64,000 bases of DNA from Paracoccus sp. S3-43 (GCF_029027965.1 NZ_CP119082.1:600001-664000), one strand, 5' to 3'; positions 20,172 to 28,521 are shown, counted from the first letter of the stretch. A program made the numbers and translations. The notes: a model not told the origin generated them from the sequence alone.

Positions 20172-21077
20172 TCAGACCTGCCAGATACGGGGAAGGGGAT
20201 CGGGGCGCAGGACGGCCAGCAGCCGGTGGATCTGACGCCGCAGCGGCCAGTCGTCCCGCGCCAGCAGCCGGATCACCAGCCGCCCCGGCGGGGCGCTGGC
20301 GGCGCCGATGACACCGGGTTCGTCCAGCGCGGCGCGGGCAGCGGCCAGCAGGTCGGGCGCCTGCGGCGCGATCATCGCCAGCGTCGCCATCGCGCGCGCG
20401 CCTCTCAGCAGCGCCGGGCCGTCCAGTCGCGCCACCGTCGAATCGTCAAGCGCCATGGCGTCGTGATGGACGATCCGGCCCGCCCGCCGCACCACCCGGC
20501 GGTCGCGCAGATGCAGGCGGCGGGGATGTTCGCCCATCGCCAGCCGCCCCAGCACGACCATCTCCAGCAGCAGGCAGCCCGCGCCGGGGGCCAGATCCAC
20601 GACCGTTTCGCGGTCCAGCCGGGCGCCCTCGAACAGGATGGTCTCCTGCGGCAGCCAGTCCAGCCAGGCGTTTTCGCCGACCGCCAGGCCGACCCGCGCC
20701 CGCGCCGGATCGCCTTCGGCGCGATAGGCCCGTTCGGCCGTCTGCGTCGTCGCCAGGGCGCGCGCGTCCGGACGCAAAGTCATCGCGAAGGACAGCCGGT
20801 CCCCGGATGCCAGCCCGCCCGAGGTGTTCAGGAACACGATCTGCGGCAGCCCCTGCGTCATGCGGGGCAGAATCGCCTTGGCCGATCCCGATTGCGCCAG
20901 GTCGATCAGCCCGCGCGGCCCCATGACCACATGCGCGGCGCCTGCGCTGCGCTGAAGGACGGGCATGGGGGCGGTTGCGTCGAACATGACCCGAAGGGGC
21001 GTCCCGCCGCCGGAAAGGTCAATCGCAGCCAGCGGGGCAGACCCCGGCAGTCCCGTTTCAGGGATCGGTCTGCCCAA
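20172..21077 (-). CDS. ureD: Urease accessory protein UreD
   Basis: Scaffold protein of the UreDFG maturation complex bound to apo-urease. 301 residues if started at 21077; conserved sequence starts at about residue 38 ([15 protein letters not shown]). [28 protein letters not shown] and [16 protein letters not shown] are typical. An internal ATG at 20987 ([10 protein letters not shown]) is an alternative start. First gene of the urea cluster; only 39 bases separate it from olsB, so its promoter may lie inside or upstream of olsB. Confidence 0.93.
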   Translation of the reverse strand: MGRPIPETGLPGSAPLAAIDLSGGGTPLRVMFDATAPMPVLQRSAGAAHVVMGPRGLIDLAQSGSAKAILPRMTQGLPQIVFLNTSGGLASGDRLSFAMTLRPDARALATTQTAERAYRAEGDPARARVGLAVGENAWLDWLPQETILFEGARLDRETVVDLAPGAGCLLLEMVVLGRLAMGEHPRRLHLRDRRVVRRAGRIVHHDAMALDDSTVARLDGPALLRGARAMATLAMIAPQAPDLLAAARAALDEPGVIGAASAPPGRLVIRLLARDDWPLRRQIHRLLAVLRPDPLPRIWQV

Positions 21078-21116
21078 GGCGCAGGCGGATCGCCAAAAAG
21101 TCGGGCAGTCTGGGGA

Positions 21117-21872
21117 TCAAAGTGCCGCCGTTCGCAGCAACCGGCGACGGGCGGGCGGGATCGCCCCGATCTCGACCCCGGTAAAGACGTGCATGGTGCG
21201 CAGGGCGGAATCGACGACCGCGTGGTCGCTGACCCAGCCGCCAAGCGCCAGATAGCTGCGCAGCAGCGGCGGCATGGCGGCCATGGCGCGCCGGGGATCG
21301 GGCTGGCCGGGCAGCAGCGCGCGGGCCAGGCGGAACACATGGGGCGCCTTGATGCGCGGCCACCAGCGGCGCGGCGCCAGATGGCGCGCCTGAAGCATGG
21401 CGAAGGCGTCGGCATGATCCGCAGGCTCGGTCCCGACGAAGCTGGAACAGCCGAACAGCATCTGCACGCCCCCGTCGTCGACGATGCGCGTCAGCGCCGC
21501 CCAGGCCAGGCGGACGATGTTGGGATCGCGGACCGAGGGGTGGATGCAGAACCGCCCGACCTCGATCATGGGCGCGTCAAAGGATTCCAGCGCGGCCAGA
21601 TCGTAGAACTGCGCGGAATAGCTGCGCCCGATCTCGTGCCCGCCCGCCAGGGGCAGGAAGCGGAGGCAGCAGACAAGCCGGCCGGTCGCCGCGTCGGTGA
21701 TCAGGATGTGGCTGCACTCGGCGTCCAGGGCGTCGGATTCCAGCTGCGTGCCGTCGCCGCCCTCGGCGCTGCGGGCGATGAAGCACAGCCACCGCAGCCG
21801 CTGCGCGGCGCGCAGGTCGTCCGGCGAATCGGCCAGGCGCACCAGATAGCGGCCCTTGCGGAATGGCGTCAT
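21117..21872 (-). CDS. olsB: L-ornithine N-alpha-acyltransferase OlsB
   Basis: GNAT-fold acyltransferase making lyso-ornithine lipid from ornithine and 3-hydroxyacyl-ACP, first step of the phosphorus-free membrane lipid pathway. 251 residues. Landmarks: LRWLCFI (family R-x-R-x-x-F variant), ALDAECSHILITD, VCCLRFLPL, SYSAQFYDLAAL, EVGRFCIHPSVRDPN and a C-terminal PPLLRSYLALGGWVSDHAVVD. No OlsA acyltransferase gene is adjacent. Related to hemolysin-like N-acyltransferases, but the pattern fits OlsB. Confidence 0.85.
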   Translation of the reverse strand: MTPFRKGRYLVRLADSPDDLRAAQRLRWLCFIARSAEGGDGTQLESDALDAECSHILITDAATGRLVCCLRFLPLAGGHEIGRSYSAQFYDLAALESFDAPMIEVGRFCIHPSVRDPNIVRLAWAALTRIVDDGGVQMLFGCSSFVGTEPADHADAFAMLQARHLAPRRWWPRIKAPHVFRLARALLPGQPDPRRAMAAMPPLLRSYLALGGWVSDHAVVDSALRTMHVFTGVEIGAIPPARRRLLRTAAL

Positions 21873-21936
21873 GATGCAGCCCCGGATCAGCGACGACCGC
21901 CTTATAGCGCAACTTCGTAAACGCCCTGTGAAAGGT

Positions 21937-22998
21937 TCAGTCGTCCTGCCGGTCGCCCAGCACGTCCTCGATATAGATGCGCTTGATCAGGATGATCGCC
22001 ACCAGCAGCAGGGGCGTCGCCAGCACGATGCCCGCGAAGCCGAACAGGCTGCCGAAGGCCAGGATCGCCAGCACCGTCAGCGCGGGCGGCAGGTCGGCGG
22101 CGAAGCGCTGGATCAGGGGCATCAGCAGGTTGCCCTCGACCTGTTGGACGACGACGAACAGCAGCGCCACATAGATCGCCATGTCGAAGCCCTGGGTCAG
22201 CGCGAACAGCACCGCCGGGATCCCCGACAGGAACGGGCCGACCACCGGGATGATGTTGGTCAGCCCCGCGATCAGCCCCAGCACCAGGGCCAGCGGCACC
22301 CCCAGCAGCCACAGCCCCAGCCCCGTCGCCAGCGCCACCGCCGCCATGTCCAGCGCCTGCCCGCCCATCCAGCGGCCCAACGCGCGGCCCAGCTCGTCCG
22401 CGATGGCCCGCGCCCGCCCCCGATAGGACAGCGGCACCAGCCGCAGCGCGCCGCCGCGATACAGCGGCGCGTCCAGCGCCAGGAAGATCGCCACCGTCAG
22501 CATCAGCACCCCGTTGGCGGCGCTGCCCATGACCGTGTTCAGCGTGCCGGTGACATAGCTGAAAAGGGTGGGCAGGTTGTCCGTCGGCGCCCTCCCGCCC
22601 GATTGCGAGGCGTTCTCCATCCGCCGTTCCAGGAACTGCCCGACCGAACTGTCCGACAGCCAGCCGCTGATCTGGTCCCAGGCGGCGGGCAGGCTGCCGA
22701 TCAGCTGGCGGAACTGCTGAGAGATCGACGGCCCCGCCCAGGCCACCACCCCCGCCACCGCCAGCACCGCCGCCAGGGCCGTCAGCAGCACCCCCGGCTT
22801 GAAGCCGATGCCGGTCAGCCGGTTCAGCGCCGCCGCGCCGCCGCGCAGGGCGATGGCGATCAGGATCGCGGCGAAGCCCAGCAGCAGCACGGTCGACCAC
22901 TGCCAGGCCGCCGCCAGCAACAGCACCGTGGCAAAGACCGCCGCGATGGGACCGGGCCGCAGCCGGGGGGACAGGGGGGACGGGGGGGTGTCGGTCAT
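21937..22998 (-). CDS. AI-2E family (PerM/TqsA-type) membrane protein
   Basis: 353-residue membrane protein with about eight helices: three N-terminal (about 20-85), a soluble stretch around residues 90-150 (SISQQFRQLIGSLPAAWDQISGWLSD...), then the family C-terminal block LIAGLTNIIPVVGPFLSGIPAVLFAL and FVVVQQVEGNLLMPLIQRF, which defines the AI-2E/PerM family. Named after TqsA (autoinducer-2 export) but members also act in ion or unknown efflux, so the substrate is unknown. Start chosen at MTDTPPSPLSP; the upstream frame is antisense to the ndk leader. Confidence 0.87.
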   Translation of the reverse strand: MTDTPPSPLSPRLRPGPIAAVFATVLLLAAAWQWSTVLLLGFAAILIAIALRGGAAALNRLTGIGFKPGVLLTALAAVLAVAGVVAWAGPSISQQFRQLIGSLPAAWDQISGWLSDSSVGQFLERRMENASQSGGRAPTDNLPTLFSYVTGTLNTVMGSAANGVLMLTVAIFLALDAPLYRGGALRLVPLSYRGRARAIADELGRALGRWMGGQALDMAAVALATGLGLWLLGVPLALVLGLIAGLTNIIPVVGPFLSGIPAVLFALTQGFDMAIYVALLFVVVQQVEGNLLMPLIQRFAADLPPALTVLAILAFGSLFGFAGIVLATPLLLVAIILIKRIYIEDVLGDRQDD

Positions 22999-23125
22999 GC
23001 GCGCGCCTTTCGGTGGTTCGCGCCCATCATGCCCCCGGCTTGCCGCGAGATGCCATCCCTGATAACCGGGCGCGGATTTCATCTTCGGGCGGGGCTGGCC
23101 CGCCTGCCACAGCAAAGGGACGCCC

Positions 23126-23548
23126 ATGGCCATCGAACGCACGCTTTCCATCATCAAGCCCGACGCCACCCGCCGCAACCTGACCGGCAAGATCAACGCC
23201 AAGTTCGAGGAGGCGGGCCTGCGCATCGTCGCGCAAAAGCGCATCAAGCTGTCGGCCGAGCAGGCGGGCAAGTTCTACGAAGTCCACAAGGACCGCCCCT
23301 TCTATGGCGAACTGGTCGAGTTCATGGCCTCGGAACCGGTGGTCGTGCAGGTGCTCGAAGGCGAGGGCGCGATTGCCAAGAACCGCGAAGTGATGGGCGC
23401 GACCAACCCCGCCCAGGCCGACGAAGGCACCATCCGCAAGGACTTCGCGCTGTCGGTGGGCGAGAACTCGGTCCACGGGTCCGACGCGCCCGAAACGGCC
23501 AAGGAGGAGATCGCGTTCTTCTTCTCGGGGCTTGAACTGGTCGGGTGA
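23126..23548 (+). CDS. ndk: Nucleoside diphosphate kinase
   Basis: Transfers the gamma phosphate of ATP to nucleoside diphosphates through a phospho-histidine. 140 residues, full length. Start [18 protein letters not shown], kinase loop [13 protein letters not shown], and the active-site His in [12 protein letters not shown] (about residue 118) are all present. Monocistronic: divergent from the AI-2E-family gene and closed by a strong terminator. Confidence 0.98.
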   Translation: MAIERTLSIIKPDATRRNLTGKINAKFEEAGLRIVAQKRIKLSAEQAGKFYEVHKDRPFYGELVEFMASEPVVVQVLEGEGAIAKNREVMGATNPAQADEGTIRKDFALSVGENSVHGSDAPETAKEEIAFFFSGLELVG

Positions 23549-23578
23549 TCGGTTCAGTGCCGCGATGACAAAGGGGAA

Positions 23579-23600
23579 GGGGCCGGGTGGCCCCTTTTTT
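23579..23600 (+). terminator. Rho-independent terminator of ndk
   Basis: Six-base stem GGGGCC / GGCCCC with loop GGGT followed directly by six T residues, 30 bases after the ndk stop codon. Confidence 0.9.
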
Positions 23601-23721
23601 CTTTCAGGAACGTGAGTCGAGCGTTGCATGGCGCAATGGAAGTCATCTTCCCGCCCCGCCATTGCGCCCCCACCCCCATCCGCGCTATCCCCTCCTGAAC
23701 CCACACCACAAGGAGGCCCCC

Positions 23722-24648
23722 ATGCGCGCATTCGTCTTTCCCGGTCAGGGGGCGCAGGCCGTCGGCATGGGGCGCGAGCTGGCCGAGGTCTATCCGGCGG
23801 CGCGCGACGTGTTCAGCCAGGTGGACGAGGCGCTGGGGGAAAAGCTCTCGGACCTGATCTGGAACGGCGATATCGACACGCTGACGCTGACGCAGAACGC
23901 GCAGCCGGCGCTGATGGCGGCCTCGATGGCGGCGTTCCGGGCGATGGAGTCCGAGGGGTTCACCATCCAGGATGCGAATTTCGTGGCCGGGCATTCGCTT
24001 GGGGAATACTCGGCGCTGTGCGCGGCGGGATCGCTGACGCTGGAGGATACGGCGCGGCTGCTGCGGATGCGCGGGCAGGCCATGCAAGAGGCGGTGCCGG
24101 TCGGCCAGGGGGCGATGGCGGCGATCCTTGGGCTGGATTTCGCCACCGTCGATCACATCGCGCGCGAGGTGGCGGGGGACGAGGTGGTGCAGGCCGCCAA
24201 CGACAACGATCCGGCGCAGGTGGTCATCTCGGGCCACAAGGATGCGGTCGAACGCGCGGCCGAGGCGATGAAGGCGGCCGGGGCCAAGCGGGCGCTGATG
24301 CTGCCGGTCTCGGCCCCGTTCCATTCGGTGCTGATGCAGCCCGCGGCGGCGGTGATGGCCGATGCGCTGGCGGGGGTGGACATCCATCCCCCCGCCGTGC
24401 CGCTGATCGCCAATGTCCGGGCCGAGGCGGTGACCGAACCCGGCGCGATCCGGCGGCTGCTGGTCGAGCAGGTGACGGGCACCGTTCGCTGGCGTGAATC
24501 CATCGCCAACATGGCGGGCGCGGGCGTGACCGAGTTCTGGGAGATCGGCGCGGGCAAGGCGCTGTCGGGGATGATCAAGCGGATCGCCAGGGACGCGGCG
24601 GTGCGCAATATCGGCGCCCCGGCGGATATCGTGGCGCTGAAGGGCTGA
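23722..24648 (+). CDS. fabD: Malonyl-CoA:ACP transacylase FabD
   Basis: Loads malonyl groups onto acyl carrier protein for fatty acid synthesis. 308 residues, normal. N-terminus FVFPGQGAQAVGMG, nucleophile in GHSLGEYSA (Ser about residue 93), catalytic His in SAPFHSVLM (about 201) and Q of the GQG oxyanion loop. A perfect AAGGAGG ribosome binding site at 23710-23716 fixes the ATG. Followed by fabG and acpP, a fab cluster order widespread in proteobacteria. Confidence 0.97.
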   Translation: MRAFVFPGQGAQAVGMGRELAEVYPAARDVFSQVDEALGEKLSDLIWNGDIDTLTLTQNAQPALMAASMAAFRAMESEGFTIQDANFVAGHSLGEYSALCAAGSLTLEDTARLLRMRGQAMQEAVPVGQGAMAAILGLDFATVDHIAREVAGDEVVQAANDNDPAQVVISGHKDAVERAAEAMKAAGAKRALMLPVSAPFHSVLMQPAAAVMADALAGVDIHPPAVPLIANVRAEAVTEPGAIRRLLVEQVTGTVRWRESIANMAGAGVTEFWEIGAGKALSGMIKRIARDAAVRNIGAPADIVALKG

Positions 24649-24705
24649 GGGCGGACCGGGGCGCTGCCCCCAGCCTGCCGGCGGGGCGGCAGGCGTTCGT
24701 CGCTG

Positions 24706-24728
24706 AAAAAGGTCCACCGGACCTTTTT
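24706..24728. terminator. Perfect hairpin between fabD and fabG (bidirectional terminator-like)
   Basis: AAAAAGGTCC (24706-24715), 3-base loop ACC, GGACCTTTTT (24719-24728): a perfect 10-bp stem with A-run and T-run arms, so it could terminate on either strand. It is the left half of the dispersed element that continues to 24772. Confidence 0.75.
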
Positions 24729-24772
24729 CCGGGCGCTTCTCACCCCCGAGGATACTTGGATGAAAAAGAAGG
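24729..24772 (+). repeat. Dispersed intergenic element, copy A (tail part)
   Basis: After the hairpin at 24706-24728 comes CCCCCGAGGATACTTG (24743-24758) and the A/G-rich tail GATGAAAAAGAAGG ending at 24772. The tail's AAGGA is at proper distance to be the ribosome binding site of fabG. Other copies are at 28522, 44489, 50302, 54471 and 63797. Confidence 0.75.
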
Positions 24773-24779
24773 ATCAGCC

Positions 24780-25517
24780 ATGTTCGATCTGACCGGGAAG
24801 ACGGCATTGGTGACGGGCGCATCGGGCGGCATCGGCGGGGCCATCGCGCAGGCGCTGCACGCGGCGGGCGCGACGGTCGCGCTGTCGGGCACGCGCGAGG
24901 GGCCGTTGCGGGAACTGGCGGCGACGCTGGGCGAGCGGGCGCATGTGGTGCCCGCGAACCTGTCGGACCCCGACGCGCCCGCCGGGCTCATCAAGGCGGC
25001 GGGCGAAGCGATGGGGTCGGTCGACATCCTGATCAACAATGCCGGGATCGCCCGCGACAACCTGTTCATGCGCATGTCCGACGAGGAATGGCAGCAGGTC
25101 ATCGACGTGAACCTGACCAGCGTGTTCCGGCTGTCGCGCGCAGCGCTGCGCGGCATGATGAAGGCCCGCTGGGGGCGGATCGTCACCATCACCTCGGTCG
25201 TGGGGACCACCGGCAATCCGGGGCAGGGCAACTATGCCGCCGCCAAGGCCGGTCTGGTCGGCATGTCGAAGTCGCTGGCCCATGAGGTCGCCTCGCGCGG
25301 CATCACCGTGAACTGCGTGGCGCCGGGCTTTATCGCCACTCCCATGACCGACAGCCTGACCGACGACCAGAAGGGCAGGATCCTGTCCCAGATCCCCGTC
25401 GGGCGGATGGGCGCGCCCCAGGAAATCGCGGCGGCGGTCCTGTATCTGGCCAGCCCCGAGGCGGGATATGTCACCGGCGCCACGCTGCATGTGAACGGCG
25501 GCATGGCGATGGTCTGA
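24780..25517 (+). CDS. fabG: 3-oxoacyl-ACP reductase FabG
   Basis: NADPH-dependent SDR enzyme of the fatty acid elongation cycle. 245 residues. Cofactor motif TGASGGIGGAIA (about residues 12-23), NNAG (about 84-87), catalytic Ser in ITSVVGTTG (about 138), YAAAKAG with Tyr about 151 and Lys 155, and C-terminal GATLHVNGGMAMV. Its ribosome binding site is formed by the tail of the intergenic element just upstream. Confidence 0.97.
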   Translation: MFDLTGKTALVTGASGGIGGAIAQALHAAGATVALSGTREGPLRELAATLGERAHVVPANLSDPDAPAGLIKAAGEAMGSVDILINNAGIARDNLFMRMSDEEWQQVIDVNLTSVFRLSRAALRGMMKARWGRIVTITSVVGTTGNPGQGNYAAAKAGLVGMSKSLAHEVASRGITVNCVAPGFIATPMTDSLTDDQKGRILSQIPVGRMGAPQEIAAAVLYLASPEAGYVTGATLHVNGGMAMV

Positions 25518-25520
25518 CGA

Positions 25521-25554
25521 AACCCTTTCAACCGAAAGCGGTTGCAAGAGGGTT
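25521..25554. promoter_or_regulatory. Two-part inverted repeat between fabG and acpP
   Basis: Outer arms AACCCT (25521-25526) and AGGGTT (25549-25554), inner arms AACCG (25530-25534) and CGGTT (25539-25543) around an AAAG loop. It begins 4 bases after the fabG stop. No T-run follows, so it is a poor intrinsic terminator; it overlaps the -35 of the proposed acpP promoter and could be an operator or an attenuating structure. Confidence 0.45.
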
Positions 25555-25568
25555 CACGGGTGCTATAT
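25542..25568 (+). promoter_or_regulatory. acpP: Candidate sigma-70-type promoter of acpP
   Basis: TTGCAA (25542-25547), then CTATAT (25563-25568) after 15 bases (or TATATC after 16). It leaves a ~95-base leader before acpP, which is strongly expressed in all bacteria and would be expected to have its own promoter. Confidence 0.5.
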
Positions 25569-25663
25569 CCCCGCCTTTAGCAGCAGGGGAACCGCCCTGG
25601 GCTGAACCGGGCCGTCGTGTCCGTGCAAAACTGGGCGGATGCCCGCGAGAATGAGGATATGAC

Positions 25664-25897
25664 ATGAGCGATATCGCTGATCGCGTGAAGAAGATCGTGG
25701 TCGAGCATCTGGGCGTCGAGGAAGACAAGGTGGTCGAATCCGCCTCGTTCATCGACGACCTGGGCGCCGACAGCCTTGACACCGTGGAACTGGTCATGGC
25801 GTTCGAGGAAGAATTCGGGATCGAGATCCCGGACGACGCCGCCGAAACCATCCAGACGGTCGGCGACGCCGTGACCTTCATCAAGGGCGCGGTCTGA
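25664..25897 (+). CDS. acpP: Acyl carrier protein
   Basis: Carries growing acyl chains on a 4'-phosphopantetheine arm. 77 residues. The attachment Ser is in [14 protein letters not shown] (Ser about 37), the acidic helix [15 protein letters not shown] follows, and the protein is very acidic as expected. Preceded by GAGGA at good spacing. Part of the fabD-fabG-acpP group; fabF, its usual follower, is absent and replaced here by dps after a terminator. Confidence 0.98.
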   Translation: MSDIADRVKKIVVEHLGVEEDKVVESASFIDDLGADSLDTVELVMAFEEEFGIEIPDDAAETIQTVGDAVTFIKGAV

Positions 25898-25927
25898 TCC
25901 GCATTCCTGCCGCGAACGGCATTCCTG

Positions 25928-25961
25928 ACGGCGTCCCTGCGCAGGCGGGGGCGCCGTTTCT
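25928..25961 (+). terminator. Rho-independent terminator after acpP
   Basis: ACGGCG (25928-25933) pairs with CGCCGT (25952-25957), with an inner TCCC/GGGG extension, followed by TTTCTTC. It separates acpP from dps. Confidence 0.7.
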
Positions 25962-26037
25962 TCATGGCCGCCATGCGCCCGGAACCGGGCCTGACGCGAG
26001 GCCGTTGACCGGGGGAACCACCGGAAAGGAGCCGATC

Positions 26038-26511
26038 ATGGCCGTTGCACTGAAAGGGCTGACCGACAATGCCCGCAAGACCTCGATTTCCGAACTGAAC
26101 GCGCGTCTGGCCGATTCAATTGCCCTGGCGCTGGCCGTCAAGCAGGCGCATTGGAACGTGAAGGGCCGCAACTTCATCGCCGTCCACGAACTGTTCGACA
26201 CCGTCCACGACAACCTGCGCGCCCATATCGACATCCTCGCCGAACGCGTGCAGCAGCTGGACGGCGTGGCCGTCGGGACGGCGGAAAAGGTCGCGCAGGG
26301 CAGCGCCCTCAGGGAATATCCGACCGACCTGACCAAGGCCGAGGATCACATCAAGGCGCTGTGCGAACGCTATCGCGACCATGGCGAAAAGCTGCGCGCC
26401 GCCATCGACGCTACGGACGAGGCGGGCGATGCCGACACCGCCGACATCTTCACCGCCGCCTCGCGCAGCGCGGACAAGGATCTGTGGTTCATGGAAAGCC
26501 ATCTGGAGTGA
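26038..26511 (+). CDS. dps: Dps-family DNA-binding ferritin
   Basis: Twelve-subunit mini-ferritin that oxidises Fe(II) with H2O2 and protects DNA in stress or starvation. 157 residues. Ferroxidase ligands are visible in KQAHWNVKGRNF (His about 36) and HDNLRAHIDILAERVQQLDG (His about 63, Asp about 67, Glu about 71). The N-terminus MAVALKGLTDNARK carries Lys/Arg that could contact DNA. ATG fixed by AAGGAG seven bases upstream. Stands alone after the acpP terminator. Confidence 0.95.
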   Translation: MAVALKGLTDNARKTSISELNARLADSIALALAVKQAHWNVKGRNFIAVHELFDTVHDNLRAHIDILAERVQQLDGVAVGTAEKVAQGSALREYPTDLTKAEDHIKALCERYRDHGEKLRAAIDATDEAGDADTADIFTAASRSADKDLWFMESHLE

Positions 26512-26634
26512 TGGCGCCCTATCGCAGCGCGGCTTGCCGGCACGGATGAAAGGCGGTTTACACACAGGAACAGGATCCGGCGCGCGATTCATCGCCTGTC
26601 CGTTTACCGCAGCATCCGTTAAGTTTCCGTGTCC

Positions 26635-26844
26635 ATGGCCCGCATCGCCTTCATCCTTCCGCCGCCCAAGGGTCCGCAGGGCGTAGTGGATCAAGCGCGG
26701 CGGCTGACGGCCTCGGGCGATGATGTGGCGATCCCTTACGACCGCTGGGCGCCGCCAATGCCGACGCCCTTGCGGGGTTTCTGGATGTTTCCCCCCAAGG
26801 TCGCGCATGATCTGGCGCAGACGCCGCATCTCTTCACCCATTGA
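26635..26844 (+). pseudogene. N-terminal remnant of a family-14-like (branching) glycosyltransferase
   Basis: A 69-residue frame whose first ~47 residues (MARIAFIL..., then VVDQARRLTASGDDVAI-YD) match the N-terminal pattern I recall for the beta-1,6-N-acetylglucosaminyltransferase-like proteins common in Rhodobacteraceae, where one expects HK after the first strand and IHFD/IHYD after GD. Both His positions are Pro here (PPPK, IPYD). The rest degenerates and stops after residue 69, whereas the family has several hundred residues. Read as a decayed gene end; a genuine small protein is the alternative. Similarity is from memory, not from a search. Confidence 0.5.
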
Positions 26845-26858
26845 CGACAGGAACCCCC

Positions 26859-27242
26859 ATGACCCTTGCCTATGACGACACCAACATCTTCGCGCGGATC
26901 CTGCGGGGGGAAATCCCTTGCGACAAGATCGCCGAAAGCGATCATGCCCTGGCCTTCCGCGACATCCGGCCCCAGGCCCCGGTGCATGTTCTGGTGATCC
27001 CCAAGGGCCGCTATGTCAGCCTCGACGATTTCGCGGCCAATGCGTCCGACGCGGAAATCGTGGATTTCACCCGGCTTTGCGCCAAGGTCTGCGCGTCCGA
27101 GGGGGTGGGGCTGGCAGATGGCAACGGGGGTTTCCGCGCCATCGCCAACACCGGCCCCCATGGCGTGCAAGAGGTTCCCCATTACCACCTGCACATCCTG
27201 GGCGGGCGAGTGCTGGGGCCGATGCTGTCCCGTCGCGACTAG
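26859..27242 (+). CDS. HIT-family (histidine triad) nucleotide-binding protein
   Basis: HINT-type phosphoramidase/nucleotide hydrolase. 127 residues from MTLAYDDTNIFARILRGEIP. Family features: FRDIRPQAPVHVLVIPKG (about residues 32-49) and the catalytic triad motif in VPHYHLHILGG (about 104-114). Start fixed by a GACAGGA ribosome binding site. Its stop codon overlaps that of the convergent ABC ATPase gene (shared CTAG at 27239-27242). Confidence 0.94.
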   Translation: MTLAYDDTNIFARILRGEIPCDKIAESDHALAFRDIRPQAPVHVLVIPKGRYVSLDDFAANASDAEIVDFTRLCAKVCASEGVGLADGNGGFRAIANTGPHGVQEVPHYHLHILGGRVLGPMLSRRD

Positions 27243-28162
27243 GGTCGGGTCATCTCCACGAACACGTCCTCGAGGTCGGGCTGTTCGGTCGCGACATCCA
27301 GGATGGGGATGCCCGCGCCGCGCAGCGCGTCCAGCACCTGATCCGCGCGGACCCGCGACGGGGGATAGCCGATGGCAAGCCGCCCGTCGCCCCGCCATTC
27401 GGGATGCGCGCCGTCGGGCAGCGGCGGCAGGGGGACGCGCCCGCCCGTATCCAGCACCAGCGTCTTGCCGTCCGCGCGCGACAGCAGGCTGCGCGTGTCC
27501 TGCCGCACTACCAGGGCGCCATGGTTGATGATGGCGATCTCGTCGCACATCTGCTCGGCCTCTTCCAGGTAATGGGTGGTCAGGATGATGGTCATGCCCT
27601 GCCGGTTCAGCGCGCGGACATTGGCCCACAGCATCTCGCGCAGGGTGATGTCGACGCCCGCCGTGGGTTCGTCCAGCACCAGGATCTGCGGGCGGTGAAC
27701 CAGGGCCTTGGCCAGCAGCAGCCGCCGCCGCATCCCGCCCGACAGGTTGCGGGCATAGGCATTGGCCTGATCGGTCAGCCCCACCAGCTCCAGCAGCTCA
27801 TCCGTCCAGCGTTCGCGCTTCGGCACGCCATAGAGGCCCGCCTGCACCTCAAGGCTGGCGCGCGGGGTAAAGAACGGATCCATGTTCAGTTCCTGCGGCA
27901 TCACCCCGATGGCCGCGCGCGACTGGCGCGGGTTCACGTCCTGATCGAATCCCCAGATCGTCACCTTGCCCGCCGTCTTGTTGACCAGCCCGGCCAGGAT
28001 GTTGATCAGCGTCGACTTGCCCGCGCCGTTCGGCCCCAGCAGTCCGAAGATGCTGCCCGCCGGGATCGCCAGGTCGATGCCCTTCAGCGCGTCCTTGGCG
28101 GGGGCGGTTCCCTGGGCGGCATAGGTCTTGCGCAGCCCGGCGATCTCGATGGCGTTCGGCAT
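27239..28162 (-). CDS. ABC-2-type exporter ATP-binding protein (no adjacent permease)
   Basis: ATPase of the CcmA/YadG/daunorubicin-exporter group, 307 residues. Walker [18 protein letters not shown] (about 39-55), Q-loop in [11 protein letters not shown], signature [15 protein letters not shown] (about 140-154), Walker [13 protein letters not shown], switch His in [13 protein letters not shown]-terminal ~75-residue domain ([16 protein letters not shown]... [13 protein letters not shown]) is typical of drug or polysaccharide ABC-2 ATPases. The expected ABC-2 permease is not next to it on either side, so its partner must lie elsewhere or the substrate cannot be guessed. Confidence 0.85.
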   Translation of the reverse strand: MPNAIEIAGLRKTYAAQGTAPAKDALKGIDLAIPAGSIFGLLGPNGAGKSTLINILAGLVNKTAGKVTIWGFDQDVNPRQSRAAIGVMPQELNMDPFFTPRASLEVQAGLYGVPKRERWTDELLELVGLTDQANAYARNLSGGMRRRLLLAKALVHRPQILVLDEPTAGVDITLREMLWANVRALNRQGMTIILTTHYLEEAEQMCDEIAIINHGALVVRQDTRSLLSRADGKTLVLDTGGRVPLPPLPDGAHPEWRGDGRLAIGYPPSRVRADQVLDALRGAGIPILDVATEQPDLEDVFVEMTRP

Positions 28163-28253
28163 GGTGGCATCCCTGGCAGGCTTGCGAAGGCAGGCGGCGC
28201 TGCGGTATCAGGCGTTAGACCAGATGACGCCCGCCGCCACAAGAAGGCCAGCC

Positions 28254-28499
28254 ATGACGCAATACGTGATCCCGGAAAACTCGCTGTCCACCGAACAGAG
28301 CGCGGCGGAACTGAAGCTGCCGCCGCCCGAGACGCAGATCGTCACCCGATGGAAGGTCGCCTGCGAGGGCAACGATGCTGCGGGCATGGGCCATCCGCGC
28401 GTCTGGCTGGCGATCTCGCCGGAAACCGGCTTCGTCGATTGCGGCTATTGCGACAAGCGCTTCGTGATCGACCGCGACCGCGCCCACGGCGACCATTAG
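28254..28499 (+). CDS. Zinc-finger domain protein (zf-CHCC, NDUFS6-like)
   Basis: 81-residue protein with the CHCC zinc-finger pattern of the mitochondrial complex I subunit NDUFS6: Cys in VACEGND, His in [10 protein letters not shown], then CGYCDKRFV near the C-terminus. Bacterial members are found across alphaproteobacteria and are often annotated only as zinc-finger domain proteins; an accessory role in complex I is plausible but not shown here. AAGAAGG ribosome binding site 8 bases before the ATG. Divergent from the ABC ATPase gene. Confidence 0.88.
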   Translation: MTQYVIPENSLSTEQSAAELKLPPPETQIVTRWKVACEGNDAAGMGHPRVWLAISPETGFVDCGYCDKRFVIDRDRAHGDH

Positions 28500-28521
28500 G
28501 CGCCGTTTCTCTGTTCACCTG

